Notes under the pieces: model-generated
What the model was told of the DNA's origin: nothing
Databases searched by the model: none
What the model saw: the letters and a program-made list of their open reading frames with translations, nothing else
Part shown: positions 1 to 12,006 of the stretch, one piece after another
Position numbering within the stretch: the stretch's first letter is position 1
How the letters are laid out: every line of letters starts with the position of its first letter
Assembly (NCBI GenBank): GCA_037126765.1
Contig: JBBCBC010000037.1
Coordinates: forward strand, 11,413,263-11,477,262
DNA: 64,000 nucleotides
Direction of reading: 5' to 3'
DNA from: Stenogyne calaminthoides
Taxonomy: Eukaryota > Streptophyta > Magnoliopsida > Lamiales > Lamiaceae
Made by a program: the position numbers and the translations under genes

Positions 1-1724
1 TTTTTCACCTTCTCCATCCTGATCCCTATCTCCTTCCTGATTTAGAGAACTAGACTCACCAGCCTCAACATTCTTCTTCTCAGCTACCTTTCTTTTTACC
101 AGCTCATCAAAATCAGCCACCTTCATTCTGAGCTTAGTCTTTATGAACCCTGAGAATTCTGTCAGAGCAGTAGTGTCAGCACTCCACCATTCTTCTCCTC
201 TGAAGGAGGCTATATTCAGCATTTCCGGAAGTATCTGGTTCAGTATATAAACCGTTGCCCTGAGTCTGAAGAAAATATCCTGAAGGTCAGAATAAGCATT
301 CAGCTCAGGGTATCTATCCAAGATGAATGGTTCCCCCTTGCTTCGCCATTCTGTTTCTTCTGCTTCGCCTTTATAAAATTCAGAACTCTCTGGAATATCA
401 GGCTCGGATTGAATGAGTTGAAGTGCTGTAGGATCAAGAAATGGTTCTTTCAGGAGAGTATCCAAACTCAGCAGATCCTGTGATTCTATCTGCTCCTGGG
501 GTCCTTGAAAATCTCCTGAGATATTTTATCAGTGCTCAGGGAAGTTTCAAGTACCTCTGAGAATACATTTTCTTCAGCTTCTTGCTCCTGAACATTCTTC
601 ACAACTTGAGCAAGAACCTGAAGTGGAGATGTAATTCTTTGCTGAGCCTCAGGTTGATCATCTTCAGTTTCACTGGCTCATTTCTCTGCAATTGTCTGAA
701 GTCTCTTCTGTTTTTGAGGAGCCAATGTCTTTTTCTTCAGTTTGTCTCCAGTTTCCCTCTTGATCCTCAGAAGGTCATGGGTTTGCTTCGTTCTATCCTC
801 CTGTCCTGAAGTCTCAGGATGTTTTACTGGTGTTGTCCTGACAGGTTTCTGGACAATCTCAGCAATAACAACATCATCCTGATCAGAACTAGAATCGTCC
901 TGATCTTCAGGTTCCTCCTGAACCGTCGAGCTCTGGTTTAGTGCCTTCTTCTTCTGGGATTTTGGCTTCCTAAACATGATGCGAGTCCTTGAAAACTCAA
1001 CACCTCCCATCAAGAACATATCTTCTCGGGACAGAGTTTCTATAAAAAAACTAATCTTAGTCCCAAACAAAACTTTCCCATTTTTGGTGAATGCCCCTTT
1101 GGCATATCTCAACTTCTCACTCTGGTTAAGAATGCAGTTCACCAGGAATTTTAGCCAGTTGAAGTCTATAGAGGTGGAATCCTCTATTGCAGCCATGAGC
1201 CTTAGCTTGTTCCTGCTCACCTGCTCTAGACTTCCCGAAGTGCACATCAAACATTTTGCAACAATGTCGATTAACACTCGGTATTTGGGTTTCAAACACC
1301 GTTTGTGCAAAGCATCTTTCAACTCTGATTTGGTTTCCGCAAATCTGTCCAAAATTTCTTGCTCACGTCCCGCCATATATTGAGCAGGATCCTCGCCTCT
1401 ATCATTTAATTCATAAACAATAGTTATGTCTTCTAAAGATAGAGATACATTAATAGTGCGAACCATCTCTGCCCTGGACTTCGCATAAGTGCCGAAGCTC
1501 AATTGCGACACCAGTCCACCATCGTCTCCTTCACGCAGATTGATTACAAACTGTAGCACCTCCTGTGCAAGTTCCAACTCTGGCATATTGCTTACCAGAT
1601 GTGATAACCGTGCTATCCGAAGCATATTCAGATCCTCTTCTTCCACTTGGGTTGCTTTATTATCGAGCATTGCCACCACATGCTCAAAATACGGTTTTTC
1701 CATTTCGGCAAGATTCTTAATCAT
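1..1724 (-). pseudogene. Broken transposon-associated ORF (plant retroelement/transposon protein-like)
   Basis: The main open frame runs from an ATG at 1724 to a TGA at 678 (348 residues). Past the TGA the same frame stays open to about 508 with the same acidic, Gln/Glu/Lys-rich composition. The coding signal then moves to another frame, in which it runs to the left edge of the window (for example EEWWSADTTALTEFSGFI). The locus is therefore interrupted by at least one stop and one frameshift near 500, and it is cut by the window edge. The first 230 or so residues look globular (EKPYFEHVVAMLD near the start). Residues 255-348 are low-complexity acidic then basic. I do not recognise a precise family. 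The style resembles the poorly defined 'putative plant transposon protein' ORFs linked to plant retroelements, and this is an inference. It could instead be a retroelement gag-like ORF. Confidence 0.5.
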
Positions 1725-2110
1725 AGCGTAATTAGGGAATTCTATTTCGAAGAGAAATTTCTGGTTAATGTATTTGAGAGTTTTGGAATTTTTTGAGGTT
1801 TTTTTTGAAGATTTGAAGGTTTAAGGGTTTTGGGAATTTTGATCGTTTAAATGTGAGAAATAAACGATTGAGGGCTAACAGTTGGTTTATATATGATCTG
1901 TGAAATAAAGATTAATGGTTGGGATTAAATCTCGAAAATTATACGAGTGGTTGAGATTTAATCTGGAATTTAAAGAAAATCTCGAGAAATTGGCTATTTT
2001 TGGCTAAATTTACAATACAATAGGACAATAGGTTGAGTAAATGGACGTTATGGGTTGACAAATGGACGTTTTTTCATCAAAAGACATTCCCGCTTTAAAA
2101 TTTCGAGGCC
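1725..2110. other. AT-rich spacer upstream of the transposon-type ORF
   Basis: This spacer holds homopolymer T and A tracts and short reiterations of TGAGATTTAATCT-like words. No gene, RNA or convincing promoter element was recognised. Confidence 0.4.
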
Positions 2111-2111
2111 T

Positions 2112-2400
2112 TTTGTCATTTATTTCAAATGATTCTTGAAAGTAATCCTTTTTTTAATGCATGTATCAATATAACCCGGGATTATTTGAATATATAAACC
2201 CGCTTTCCGACAAAAATTTTGTCCCGAGTCTCCTTTTGTCATTTATTTCAAATAACTATTCTTGAAGTAATCCTTGGTGTAATAAATTCTATCCAACATA
2301 TTTAATTCATGTAGTTCAATATAACTTTAGTCAAGATTATTTGAATATATAAACCTTTTCTCCAATATTGATCCTCAACAAAATTTTTGTCCGAGTCTCA
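2112..2400. repeat. Degenerate two-copy tandem repeat, unit about 120-160 bp
   Basis: A block starting CCTTTTGTCATTTATTTCAA at about 2112 recurs at about 2231. Both copies continue through a GATTATTTGAATATATAAAC segment (about 2181 and 2336) and end near a TTTTTGTCC(C)GAGTCTC segment (about 2214 and 2382). The copies differ by indels. This is probably decayed transposon sequence. Confidence 0.5.
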
Positions 2401-2528
2401 ACATTTCCATCCGGTGAGAAATTTTTGTCAATAACAATTATTATTGTCACAAAATAACTACATGCTTGGCTAAGAATAATCCCTCTTGTTGTGCGAGAAA
2501 TTCATTCACCGATCCAACATACCTAATT

Positions 2529-2986
2529 CAATTGAGGTTTGTTTCTTTGAAAACCATGATTCAATTTACTTCCAAGAAATTGACAAAGTTTAGTCAAGAT
2601 GTCACTCTTCTACATCCACCATATCGGTATGAATTTTCTCCATTATCATCATGTCCTTAACCCTCTCAACATGATTTCTTTAAGATATTTGATGTCTTTT
2701 ATCAACATGCTTACATCCGATTAGTGCAATACCGATTTTTTCCAAATAAAGAAATGTAATATCATTATTGTCACAAAATATAGATACTTCATTGATTTAT
2801 CGAATCTTATAATCCCCAATTGTTGTAGTTAGCCAAAAGAATTCTAACCGCATTACCAAATTTCAGACACCAAACTTAGCAATCAAATCTATTCAAATTT
2901 TGCATTGATGAAGATTCCTTCCTTAGTTTGTTTCAATTGAGGTTTGTTTCTTTGAAAACCATGATATCAATTTACTTCCAAGAAAT
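2529..2986. repeat. Direct repeat of about 52 bp, copies at 2529-2580 and 2934-2986
   Basis: Both copies start CAATTGAGGTTTGTTTCTTT and end ACTTCCAAGAAAT. They are almost identical apart from a 1-2 base indel in the middle. The 350 bases between them contain the copia-like relic. The arrangement suggests a local duplication in an old retroelement. Confidence 0.6.
2590..2880 (-). pseudogene. Decayed Ty1/copia-type RNase H fragment
   Basis: The minus strand around 2780-2640 reads FCDNNDITFLYLEKIG, then CKHVDKRHQI, then a stop, then RNHVERVKD. This follows the spacing of the copia RNase H block CDN.(S)AI.L...P..H.R.KH(I)D.R.H..RE.V. Several stops interrupt it and no reverse transcriptase was found next to it. 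It is a relic only. The family assignment is an inference from this short motif. Confidence 0.35.
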
Positions 2987-3784
2987 TTGAGATCAATATT
3001 CCCATCCACATAAATCTAACCGGTAGGATATCTTTCCCATCCTCTATCTGATTCTTCTATCCACCATAAAACCATGGTTAGTAAGAAATTGATAACCATG
3101 CTCTGGTGCTTAATTCAAGGTTATCATTTTGACAAAAACCCTGGATACCAAACCTCTAACCCATCTATTCAATCAATGGTTATAGTCTTTAAGATATTTC
3201 AAAATCTTTTGGCGGCATGTTGGGAATAACTTTGTGCAACTAGGATTTGTTGTTTTCATTGGTATCTTAGTTCCAATCATATTCCAACAAAGAAATGTAA
3301 TATCAAGCCTAATCCGTAATGAATTTGAAGAGAGAGATATAGCAATGATCCAATGATCCCCATAATCGACTTGTAGGATTTACTATCCAACCATGCTTCT
3401 CCTTGATGTTCACCCTAGGATCCATCTTGTAACAACGAAGTCTTCCTCGTGGAAATTCCATTCAAAAATTGTCGCATTTGTTCCCCCTTGGTTGATAGAT
3501 TCACCAAACTTCATTGGCAATCAAAATCGGTGTATGTTCTATAGGTCAACTTCGGATATTTTTGCTTTTCCGATTGATGAAAACTTCCCCGATCTATATC
3601 TGGCGACCTTAGTTTGTTTCAAACCCGATCCTATACTTAAGATGTCCCGACAAAAAATTTTTGGGATCTAATCAAAATCTTATATTTAAATTCATCTCCC
3701 AACAGGTTGGAGTTTCCAGGAGAAGGTTCTACAACAGAATGATGGAAATTTTTTTGAATTGGATATCTTCAAGATATCAACAAC
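2987..3784. other. Transposon-derived spacer, no gene recognised
   Basis: A TGTTGGGAATAAC word near 3218 is the kind of sequence seen at copia LTR starts, but no matching second end was found. AAAGAAATGTAATATCA recurs from the 2740s at 3290, so this too looks like retroelement debris. A short open frame at 3393-3671 shows no recognisable domain. Confidence 0.3.
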
Positions 3785-5209
3785 ATGAATGAGATTTTTC
3801 CGAATACCGATATCAAGCCAGAGCCCCACATCACATCACGTATAACTGTGTGGAAGAAGAATTATCATACCATCTTTGAGATGTTGTCTCGGACTGGAGT
3901 TGGCATGGATTCAACCACCAAGATGATTGAAGTCACTGATGAGCAGTGGGCTGAAATGGTTAAGGTATATTGTCATTTTTTTATTTTTATATATCATCTA
4001 CATTCTGTTTTTTAAGAACTTTATTATGTTGTAGTAGTTTTTTGTGGAAAATTTAGGATTGTAACTGCTCTTTATGTACAATGGTTGCTATTTCAGTTGG
4101 TTTGTTGCTGTTTTATTAGGTGTTTAGTTGAAAGGCATGTATTTGATACATTCTGATTTTTTTTAGAACTTGAGTATGTTATAGGATATTTTTTATTGGA
4201 GTTTTAGGATTATGATTGCTCTTTATGTGCAAATGTTGCTATTTCAGTAGGTGTTTGGTGGTGTTTAGGGTTTAGGTGTACAAAATACTGTTAGAAATCA
4301 TTTAAAATTGATGGTTATATGTTTTAAGATGAGTTGTTGTTGTTATATTAGGTGTTTGGCTGGAAGTAATTTATTTGTTACATTCTGATTTTTTATGAAC
4401 TTGAGTGTTATATGAGTTTTTTATGGGAAATTTAGGATTATGACTCCACTTTATGTACCCTAGTTGCTATTTCAGTAGGAGTTTGGTGGCGTTTTTGTTT
4501 TGAGGTTCAAAATATTGTTAGAAATCATTTACAATAATTGATGGTTATATGTTGCTTGATGAGTTGTTGCTGTTTTATTGGGTGTTTGGATGAAAATAAT
4601 TTATTTGTGCAATTGAAACTGATAGTCGATTGGGTGTTGGATATTTGTGATATGCAGAAAGATTGTAATGCTAGACTGATGAAGCACAAGTCGTGGCCCT
4701 TGTACGATGATTGGTGCGAGATATTCGGAGTCTCAAGGGCCACGGGTGAGGGAGCATCTGACTTTCTGAATGCAGCCACTTCTCCAAATGATGATGACCC
4801 GGATGTTGATCCAGTTGATGTTTCTACAAGGGTGAATGACGAGAATCAAGGTGAAAGCCAGACTCCAACTGGAAATACTCAAAGCAGTGAGATGGGTAAG
4901 ACTAGTGGCACGAAATGGAAAAGTCGTACAACTCCCGATCCATTCATTACTGTGATGCAAGGTTTCTGTGAGACGGCCACTGCCAGGCTAGGTGAGATTG
5001 CCCAAAGAATTGGGTTTGAGCAAGACATCGCTACTGCGAAACGTGAGATCTACAAGTCAGTCTCGACGATGACAATGATAACCAAGCAAGAGGTGTTACG
5101 TGCCACTACCCTTATTGCACGTAGCATGGAGGACACTGATGTCTTCTTCTCTTTGCCTGAGGCGGATCGAGTTGAGTTGGTACTCATGAAACTTCGTGAT
5201 CAAGTTTAA
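3785..5209 (+). CDS. Myb/SANT-like domain protein, C-terminal part (PIF/Harbinger-associated type)
   Basis: Two exons fit well: 3785-3964 and 4658-5209. They are joined in phase 0 across an intron with GTATAT...TGCAG ends and give 243 residues. The protein starts FPNTDIKPEPHITSRI and continues with a tryptophan (VWKKNYHTI). Across the intron it reads WAEMVKKDCNARLMKHKSWP, then YDDWCEIFG and RATGEGASDF. That is the C-terminal half of the plant Myb/SANT-like domain found in PIF/Harbinger ORF1 proteins and their domesticated relatives. Residues 80-140 are acidic and Ser/Thr-rich. The C-terminal 80 residues are helical (FCETATARLGEIAQRIGF). The first part of the domain, with its leading Trp, is not encoded upstream in this frame, so the gene is probably truncated or has an exon I cannot see. 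DNA binding in the nucleus is inferred from the family. Confidence 0.6.
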
Positions 5210-5780
5210 GTGCTATCGTTACACTTTAAGACTAACTATTTATGTTTTGTTGACAAACTATGTTAATGGTACCACGTACATTGACCTCTATGTTGCTCTT
5301 TATGTAGTTTTTCTGTCGACATGGTACTTTTCATTTTGCTTTTGGCTGTTGTATTTTGACAAACTTATTTGGTAGCTATATCATGTTGATTATTCGGTGG
5401 CTATATGATGCTGGTTCTATGGTTATATGTAACTTCTAGTTGATGTGTTGGATAATTTGTAGCTAGATGGAGGTTCTGTTGAATGTGTTTTGTAGATAAA
5501 ATATGTACAACTTGTAGATAAAACATGTTCATACATTATAAGGTATTAGTTCTTGTAATATAATGTATTAATTATTACTCAAAAATCAAGAAACACCATC
5601 AGTTGGATAAAAAATTCGGGCATCAAATCAAACACATTTCTAAATTACCCAATACGAGCACAATACTAATCAGTCATTAACTAAATCATACATGAACATC
5701 CATACGCAAAATAGACTGTCAACTTAACGAACGACATTGCTAATCATTCAAATATTAGAACCTACATAATAAGAAAACAT
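5210..5780. other. Spacer between two convergent genes
   Basis: AT-rich sequence between two 3' ends (571 bases). It contains a few ATGTTGATT-like reiterations. No gene or RNA was recognised. Confidence 0.4.
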
Positions 5781-7620
5781 TCAAGTTTCACAAACACAAC
5801 ATAAAACAAGTTCAGATTTCGCAAAATTCTCCATCATATCATGGCTTATACGGAGAGGAAGATGCAACTGAGCTTGGGACGGACCTAGCACCAACTCCAC
5901 AGATTCTGATCCGTCACCCATTGAAAGATCATCAGTGTCACATGAAATCTGTATAACTTCTACCATCTCGGCACAAGTTCGGTAACTAAAGTCTTTTATG
6001 AGCTCACCATTCACACGGTCTCGCCAATACGTTAATGCCCGACGGTTTGCCAACCCACCCTCAATTGGGTTGCCAACTATGGTCTGTTCAATCAAACCTT
6101 TGATAAAAACTTTATCCACTTCTCTCGTCCATTCTGCCGTGTAGAATACGTTGTCCTGGTTCATTGCAACTGGTAGTGGCATCTGGAAAATAAACAAGCT
6201 CAAAAATGAGTTGTTACGTATAGTTCATATTGACGTAAAACCTAGATCTATACAAAGTAGTGAATGATTTCCAATACAGTAATAGTCACGGCATAGTAAT
6301 GGAGTATCTTCCACTTGTAACAATGAAAGATCATCCGTTAAGGTGAATAAAAAAAAGTGAATCAATAAGAAACAAATCGAAATTCATTCATAAGTTAATC
6401 TCATAAGAAGCGCAAAAAGTCTTACAAAAATAATACAATAGAAGTTAACTCACATCTAAAAGGTTTGAATTACAACAAGTAGATAGTACTAATACATTAC
6501 TACTTTCAACTAAAAACTACATGTTCTTCCCAATTAAGATGCCTAGCATAACTAGAGCAATAGCCAAGAAACAAATGATTATTCCCATTGAAACTCAAAG
6601 TATATATTGGGACAAAATCAAGTTCATCTATATTACAAAGAGATTGTTACAAGTTCTTGCAATTCATAAACTACATGCCATAAGTTTTCCTAATAGTTCA
6701 TACCTAGAGCATGTCAGAATGGGCTTAACACCAAGAATGAAATCACAATGATACTTTTTTCAGTGAGGACACAATCCTTGTGTATCAACTCTAACTTTGG
6801 TATCACAACAAGCTGAAAATCATCAAAGAAACATCATACCCATTTAGCAAGGAAGTTGATAAAGAAAATTGACTTAGGCATCAAAAAAACAGCATATCCA
6901 TTTACCACAGTAGTTGATAATATAAATTGACTTGCAATTTCGAAAAAGCCAAAACGAATTCCAAAATTCTGACTTTCTATAATAATTGATGAGCTAGTGT
7001 AGATAAAATTAAGACCTGACTATCCTTTTAACTTTGAATTTCTGGAAAAAAAAGGTCATTTCTTGTATACAACCACACAAGATCATATTGTTACAAACCG
7101 CAACACCATCAGTCCATATACTTCAAAACATACAACACATTTATAGCTAAATTGAATTTTAAAATGCAAAAAATAAAATAATTAAAAAAGAAGAAACCCA
7201 ATATGAGATTCAGTTGTCCATTTTAAATATGCATATTTTTTGTTAAAATTCTGAAGAAACTGAAGTCGTAGACACAAAAACCTGAAACCCAGTATGAAGA
7301 AAATGAAGCCGTATCTATTAGTACACCTTATGAGGATGTAAAGTCAACTAGACACATCTTTTGAATCGAATTGAGCAAAAACCCAAACCCAATATGAAAC
7401 CCTAAATCATCGAAAAAGGAATAAACGGGACGGAATCGGGCATCAAAGAATGAAGAGATACTGTTTTACCTGCAAACAAATTGATGCCGCTGTGTCCTCG
7501 CCAGAATCGTCCACCACAATCGCACCAGTGGGATGAAGCTTCAACGACAATGGCAGAGATCGTCCAAAAGTTTGCGTTCAATTATTGTGGTAGGAGATGA
7601 ATCTGTGAACTGGGGCACAA
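5781..7620 (-). CDS. Short protein with N-terminal part of a Myb/SANT-like domain
   Basis: The coding exon 6182-5781 gives 133 residues, starting MPLPVAMNQDNVFYTAEW. It starts exactly after a splice acceptor (TTTATTTTCCAG then ATG). A GC-richer stretch at about 7620-7470 ends in a good donor (CAG then GTAAAAC) and has no ATG, so it is a plausible non-coding first exon. Residues 14-60 (EWTREVDKVFIKGLIEQ...GN) match the first helix region of the plant Myb/SANT-like domain, beginning with its conserved Trp. The expected second half of the domain is absent. The C-terminus is an acidic Ser-rich stretch followed by LVLCCVCET. The neighbouring plus-strand gene carries the missing half in the opposite orientation. 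Expression and function are unknown. Confidence 0.45.
6204..7469 (-). other. Probable 5'-UTR intron of the short Myb/SANT-like gene
   Basis: AT-rich sequence between the inferred donor at 7469 and the acceptor just before 6182. No coding region was recognised; an open frame at 6521-6751 on the plus strand has no domain. Confidence 0.35.
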
Positions 7621-8995
7621 GTTGTTTTAATTTTATAAGGGCAATTTGGTCTTTTTAATTTTTGTATCTCATCCTATAAATCCCCGACCAAACAACAATA
7701 CACCATTATAATTGAGTTTAAAAAACTGAACCAAACACTTTAATATGTGAGAATTATTAAGAATAAGCCCAAACTAATACTGGACTATTAAGGGTTGGGC
7801 AAGCAAACGGGGCCACGATGAAATTCAAGTGGATTAAGTTCATAATATTTTTTATAATATCATATTTATCCTAAACAATTCTGATTTTGACTTTCATAAT
7901 ATTCTTTCCACACTTGGGAGTTGGAACATGCCTGCATGTATATTGTCAATATGGATATGGATCGGACCCCACCGCTGGACGGGATCAAAAGTCGTTAAAT
8001 AAGAAAAGTCAGGAAAAAAAGAGAGTAGAAAATGTAAACAGAAAAAAAGGATATTTATTTCTCCAAAGAAAAATTATTTAACGCGGTGGCGCCGTCATCA
8101 TTGTGGCGTGTGCTGGCCTAACGTCCGTCAAGTTAATTAATAACGTTGAACGCCTAAAAGTTCAAAATCGTCAATTCTAAACAAATTCTTGTTATAATAA
8201 TAATAATAATCTAATAATTAAAGTCTAGAACCTACTACTTACTAAATATATTTAGATATTCACTTGAATACGCCAGTTGTGTTGGCTTGAACTTAATGCA
8301 ATTTTGTTTTTTTATTTTGAATTTGCTAACAGTTAAAATGAAAAGCAATAGCTAAGATTTGTAAATTCCTGAATTGAGCTCAAATTCCTCCCAAAAATAG
8401 AAAAAAGAAAAAAAATAACTTGATCGAGTTTGAATGAAATTTTGAGTTTGACAATACTCCACTCACTATTAACAACTCTATAAAAATTTACAAATTTTAA
8501 AATTAAATACTCATTTTTTTAGTTAACATAATAATTTCATATGCATGCTCCTAATACAAAGCTGTTATAGGCTTATAGCCAACAAACCTTTAATTCCAAC
8601 TGATTCCACTATAACGTGTCATTAAATAATTAGTTGCTCTCCCAAATTCGCATGCCTATGATTTTTTTTTTTAATACTCATGGACAAATTTTGGTTTACT
8701 TGTATAGTTGGTAGCTGTCATTTTTTCAGTAGATCCTTTATTTCAATTTTAGTGACCTATTATACAAGAAGTCGTTTTTTTCCTTGTGGATATCTCTACT
8801 AATAATTTATTTTAATATCATCGTGTTTTGTTAAAAATATCGTCTCAAAATTCAATTATTCCGTCCACAGTCGTTTACCAAAACCCCCATCTTCTCCCCC
8901 CCTTCCTTCTTTTCACCCGCTCCAGTTTCCCACCATTAAAACTCAGCGTTTCGAAGCCCTCTCGCCCTGCAAATTAGACTCCGTTCTCCGGACCA
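7621..8995. promoter_or_regulatory. Intergenic region containing the HEMA promoter
   Basis: AT-rich spacer upstream of the glutamyl-tRNA reductase start. An ACGTGTC element at 8614-8620 has a G-box/ABRE-like ACGT core, about 380 bases before the ATG. A pyrimidine-rich leader (CCCCCCTTCCTTC and similar) at 8890-8940 looks like 5' UTR. I could not fix a TATA box. A sequence at 7795-7815 resembles the reverse complement of a PIF/Harbinger end (GGCCCCGTTTGC), but I found no partner end. Confidence 0.35.
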
Positions 8996-11900
8996 ATGGC
9001 GGCGACGAGTGGCTTCGCGACCTCTCCCAACTGTCAAATCAATTGCACCAGCAATGCCCACCGTATTCGTAATTTCTCTTATTTTTCCGAGGCCTGTTTC
9101 CCTCAACGAACGCGATTTTTGGGAGATAATACTAGGTTTTCGGTTGTGGTTCCTGAAACGAAGTCGTTTAGACTGTACCCGAGATGCGAGGTTACTTCTA
9201 ACGCGGAGATCCAGTCTAAGACGTCGAGCCTCTCGGCTTTGGAAATTCTGAAGACCTCCGCGGCTGATCGTGAGTTTTTTTATTTGATTCATTCGAGTTT
9301 TATTTGGGGTTTTTTTTTTTATCAGAAAAGATATTTCATTGAAATGGGGGTATAAGAAATACCCAAATTACAATGTAGAGGCATGAACTGCCCTGGGGTT
9401 TTAACTTTTAACCAACAACACAGAAGGAATTATTTATGTTCACCAAGCTACATTAACCAAGAATTGCTCTAGGCACTTTACACCAATCGACAAAAGATAT
9501 TTTGTGTCTCCATTTTCCTCTTTTGGGGTTTACCAAAAGGAAAAAAAAAAGGTTTCCCTGCTTTTCGAAGATGAATCATGTTAGGCTCTCTTTATAAATA
9601 TATATATATTGATAGCTTTCTTTTGGAGCCTCTTGTATAATTTAAAGGAGTTTTAGTGTAAATTTAGATTGAGAATTACAAAATTTGAAACAGAACCTAC
9701 CATCAACAAGGATTTTGATGCTGTTGAAATACTCAGAGCTGATTATGTAGATTAGGCGTGTGCTGGGCACAAAATTAGATTCATTTCCTGTTCTATTTTT
9801 ACTGAGACTTTATACGATTCTTAACTTTTACTAAATAGTGGAATGTTTTATGAGTTGGTTGTTTCACCAATTAATTGTTCAAATGTCATAATATAAGGTT
9901 TACCATGGATTTGATGAGAGAAAAGAAGGAAATTTATGTGCTTTGATTAGTCTGTTTTTTGTGAGAAGCTTCTTGTAATATATCAAAAAAAGCATGGAAT
10001 AAGCTCTAAATTATCTCTTTTGTGCAAAATCCATTCAGGTTATACAAAAGAAACCAGCAGTATTATCGTCATAGGTCTTAACTACCATACAGCACCCATT
10101 GAGATAAGGGAGAAGCTTTCTATCCCAGAAGCACAATGGTCTCAGGCAATTGGTGAACTATGTGCTTTAAATCACATAGAGGAAGCTGCTGTTCTTAGTA
10201 CATGCAACAGGATGGAAATATATGTTGTGGCTCTCTCTCAGCATCGTGGCATTAAAGAAGTCACTGAATGGATGTCAAAGGTAATAACAGTTGTCATTTT
10301 CATATTTAGTTTAGCTGTTTATTGTTTCTCAAGGGAATAGAAAGCTTACTTTAGCTGGTGCACCGTTCTGGTCTGCTGACCTCAAAGAAAATGTTGATGA
10401 ACAAGTTACCTTTGGATAAAAGGAAATAAATTTACATGAGAATTAATTATTGACATAAATGACCCAATTGATATTCTTCATATTCATAATATTAATTTTC
10501 CCATACCGAAAGTATCACAAGAGAAGAAAGTCTAGACTAGACATGCATTTTATCAATGACCAAAAGTTTCTAGTCGAATTGGTTGGGTGCTGAAAAATCT
10601 GCACATGTTCTTCAAGTATACCTCCTGCCTGAGTTCCTCTATCTTCTTGGCAACTGCCAAACCGATATTTCTTAAGAGCAAGAAAGTGTTTATAAACAAA
10701 AATTAATATAAGATGATAGCACTAATGACCCATTTTCAATGCCTGAAATCACTTTTTTGTCTCTTCCTGTAAATGTTTGGGCTCCTTTCGAAATTATGTT
10801 TTCTTGATTATGAGCATAAATATATGAATAATTCTTTCTTGACATTTTCCATCTATTTTTTTCCAGGTAAGTTCAGTGCCAGTTCCAGAGCTGTGTCACC
10901 ACAGGTTTTTGCTTTTCAATGAAGATGCCTCACAACACCTGTTTGAAGTTGCTTCTGGGCTTGATTCCCTTGTGTTAGGAGAAGGCCAAATTCTGTCACA
11001 GGTAAAACAAGTTGTTAAAATCGGACAAGGGGTCCCTGGATTTGACCGCAAAATTAGTGGGCTATTCAAGCATGCAATCACAGCGGGAAAACGTGTTAGA
11101 ACACAGACCAGTATCTCCACTGGATCTGTATCAGTTAGTTCTGCTGCTGTGGAGCTTGCTCTGATGAAACTTCCGGAATCTTCACATGCTACAGCAAGAA
11201 TGTTGGTTGTTGGAGCTGGCAAGATGGGAAAGCTTGTGATCAAACACTTGGCTGCAAAGGGATGTAGAAGGATAGTAGTCGCTAACAGAACCAAGGAAAA
11301 CGTAGATTCAATCCAAGAGGAGCTCAAGGATGTTGAAATAATCTACAGGCCTCTTTCAGAATTGTTAACATGTGCTGGAGAATCAGACGTTATTTTCACA
11401 TGTACTGCCTCGAAAACCTTAATGTTTTCAAAAGATCAAGTTCAAATGCTACCCCCTGTGGGTTCAGATGTTGATGGCAAGAGACAATTCGTTGACATTT
11501 CTGTCCCTCGCAACGTGGGGTCATGTGTATCAGATCTTGATAACATTCAAGTTTACAATGTTGATGATTTGAAGGAAGTAGTGGCAGCTAACAAGGAAGA
11601 CAGGTTGAGGAAAGCAATGGAAGCTCAATCGATCATTTCAGAAGAAGTGAAACTATTTGAAGCATGGAAAGACTCCCTTGAGACGGTTCCAACCATCAAG
11701 AAGCTTAGGGCTTATGCAGAAAGAATTAGGGCTTCTGAGCTGGAAAAGTGTTTGTCTAAGATGGGTGATGATCTTCCAGCAAACAAAAAGAAAGCTCTTT
11801 ATGATCTCAGCATAGGAATTACCAACAAACTCCTTCATGGCCCCATGCAACACTTGCGATGTGATGGCACGGATAATCGTAATCTGAACGAGATATTGGA

Positions 11901-12006
11901 AAACATGCATGCACTTAATCGTATTTTCAGTCTCGACACTGAGATGTCCGTGTTGGAGCAGAAAGTACGGGCCAAGGTCGAGCAGACCAAAAAACGAGCT
12001 TCTTGA
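8996..12006 (+). CDS. HEMA: Glutamyl-tRNA reductase, chloroplast
   Basis: This enzyme reduces glutamyl-tRNA(Glu) to glutamate-1-semialdehyde with NADPH. It is the committed, regulated step of plastid tetrapyrrole (chlorophyll and heme) synthesis. Three exons, 8996-9269, 10039-10280 and 10867-12006, join in phase and give 551 residues, normal for plant HEMA proteins. Two introns is the usual plant structure. Residues 1 to about 70 are Ser/Thr/Arg-rich with few acids, as in a transit peptide. The catalytic domain starts near residue 100 (VIGLNYHTAP). The thioester-forming Cys is 147 in STCNRMEIYVV. GEGQIL is near 210, the NADPH Rossmann motif VVGAGKMG is at 286-293, and a helical dimerisation domain follows to the end. 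All key motifs are intact. Whether it is the HEMA1 or HEMA2 type cannot be decided from the sequence alone. Confidence 0.96.
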
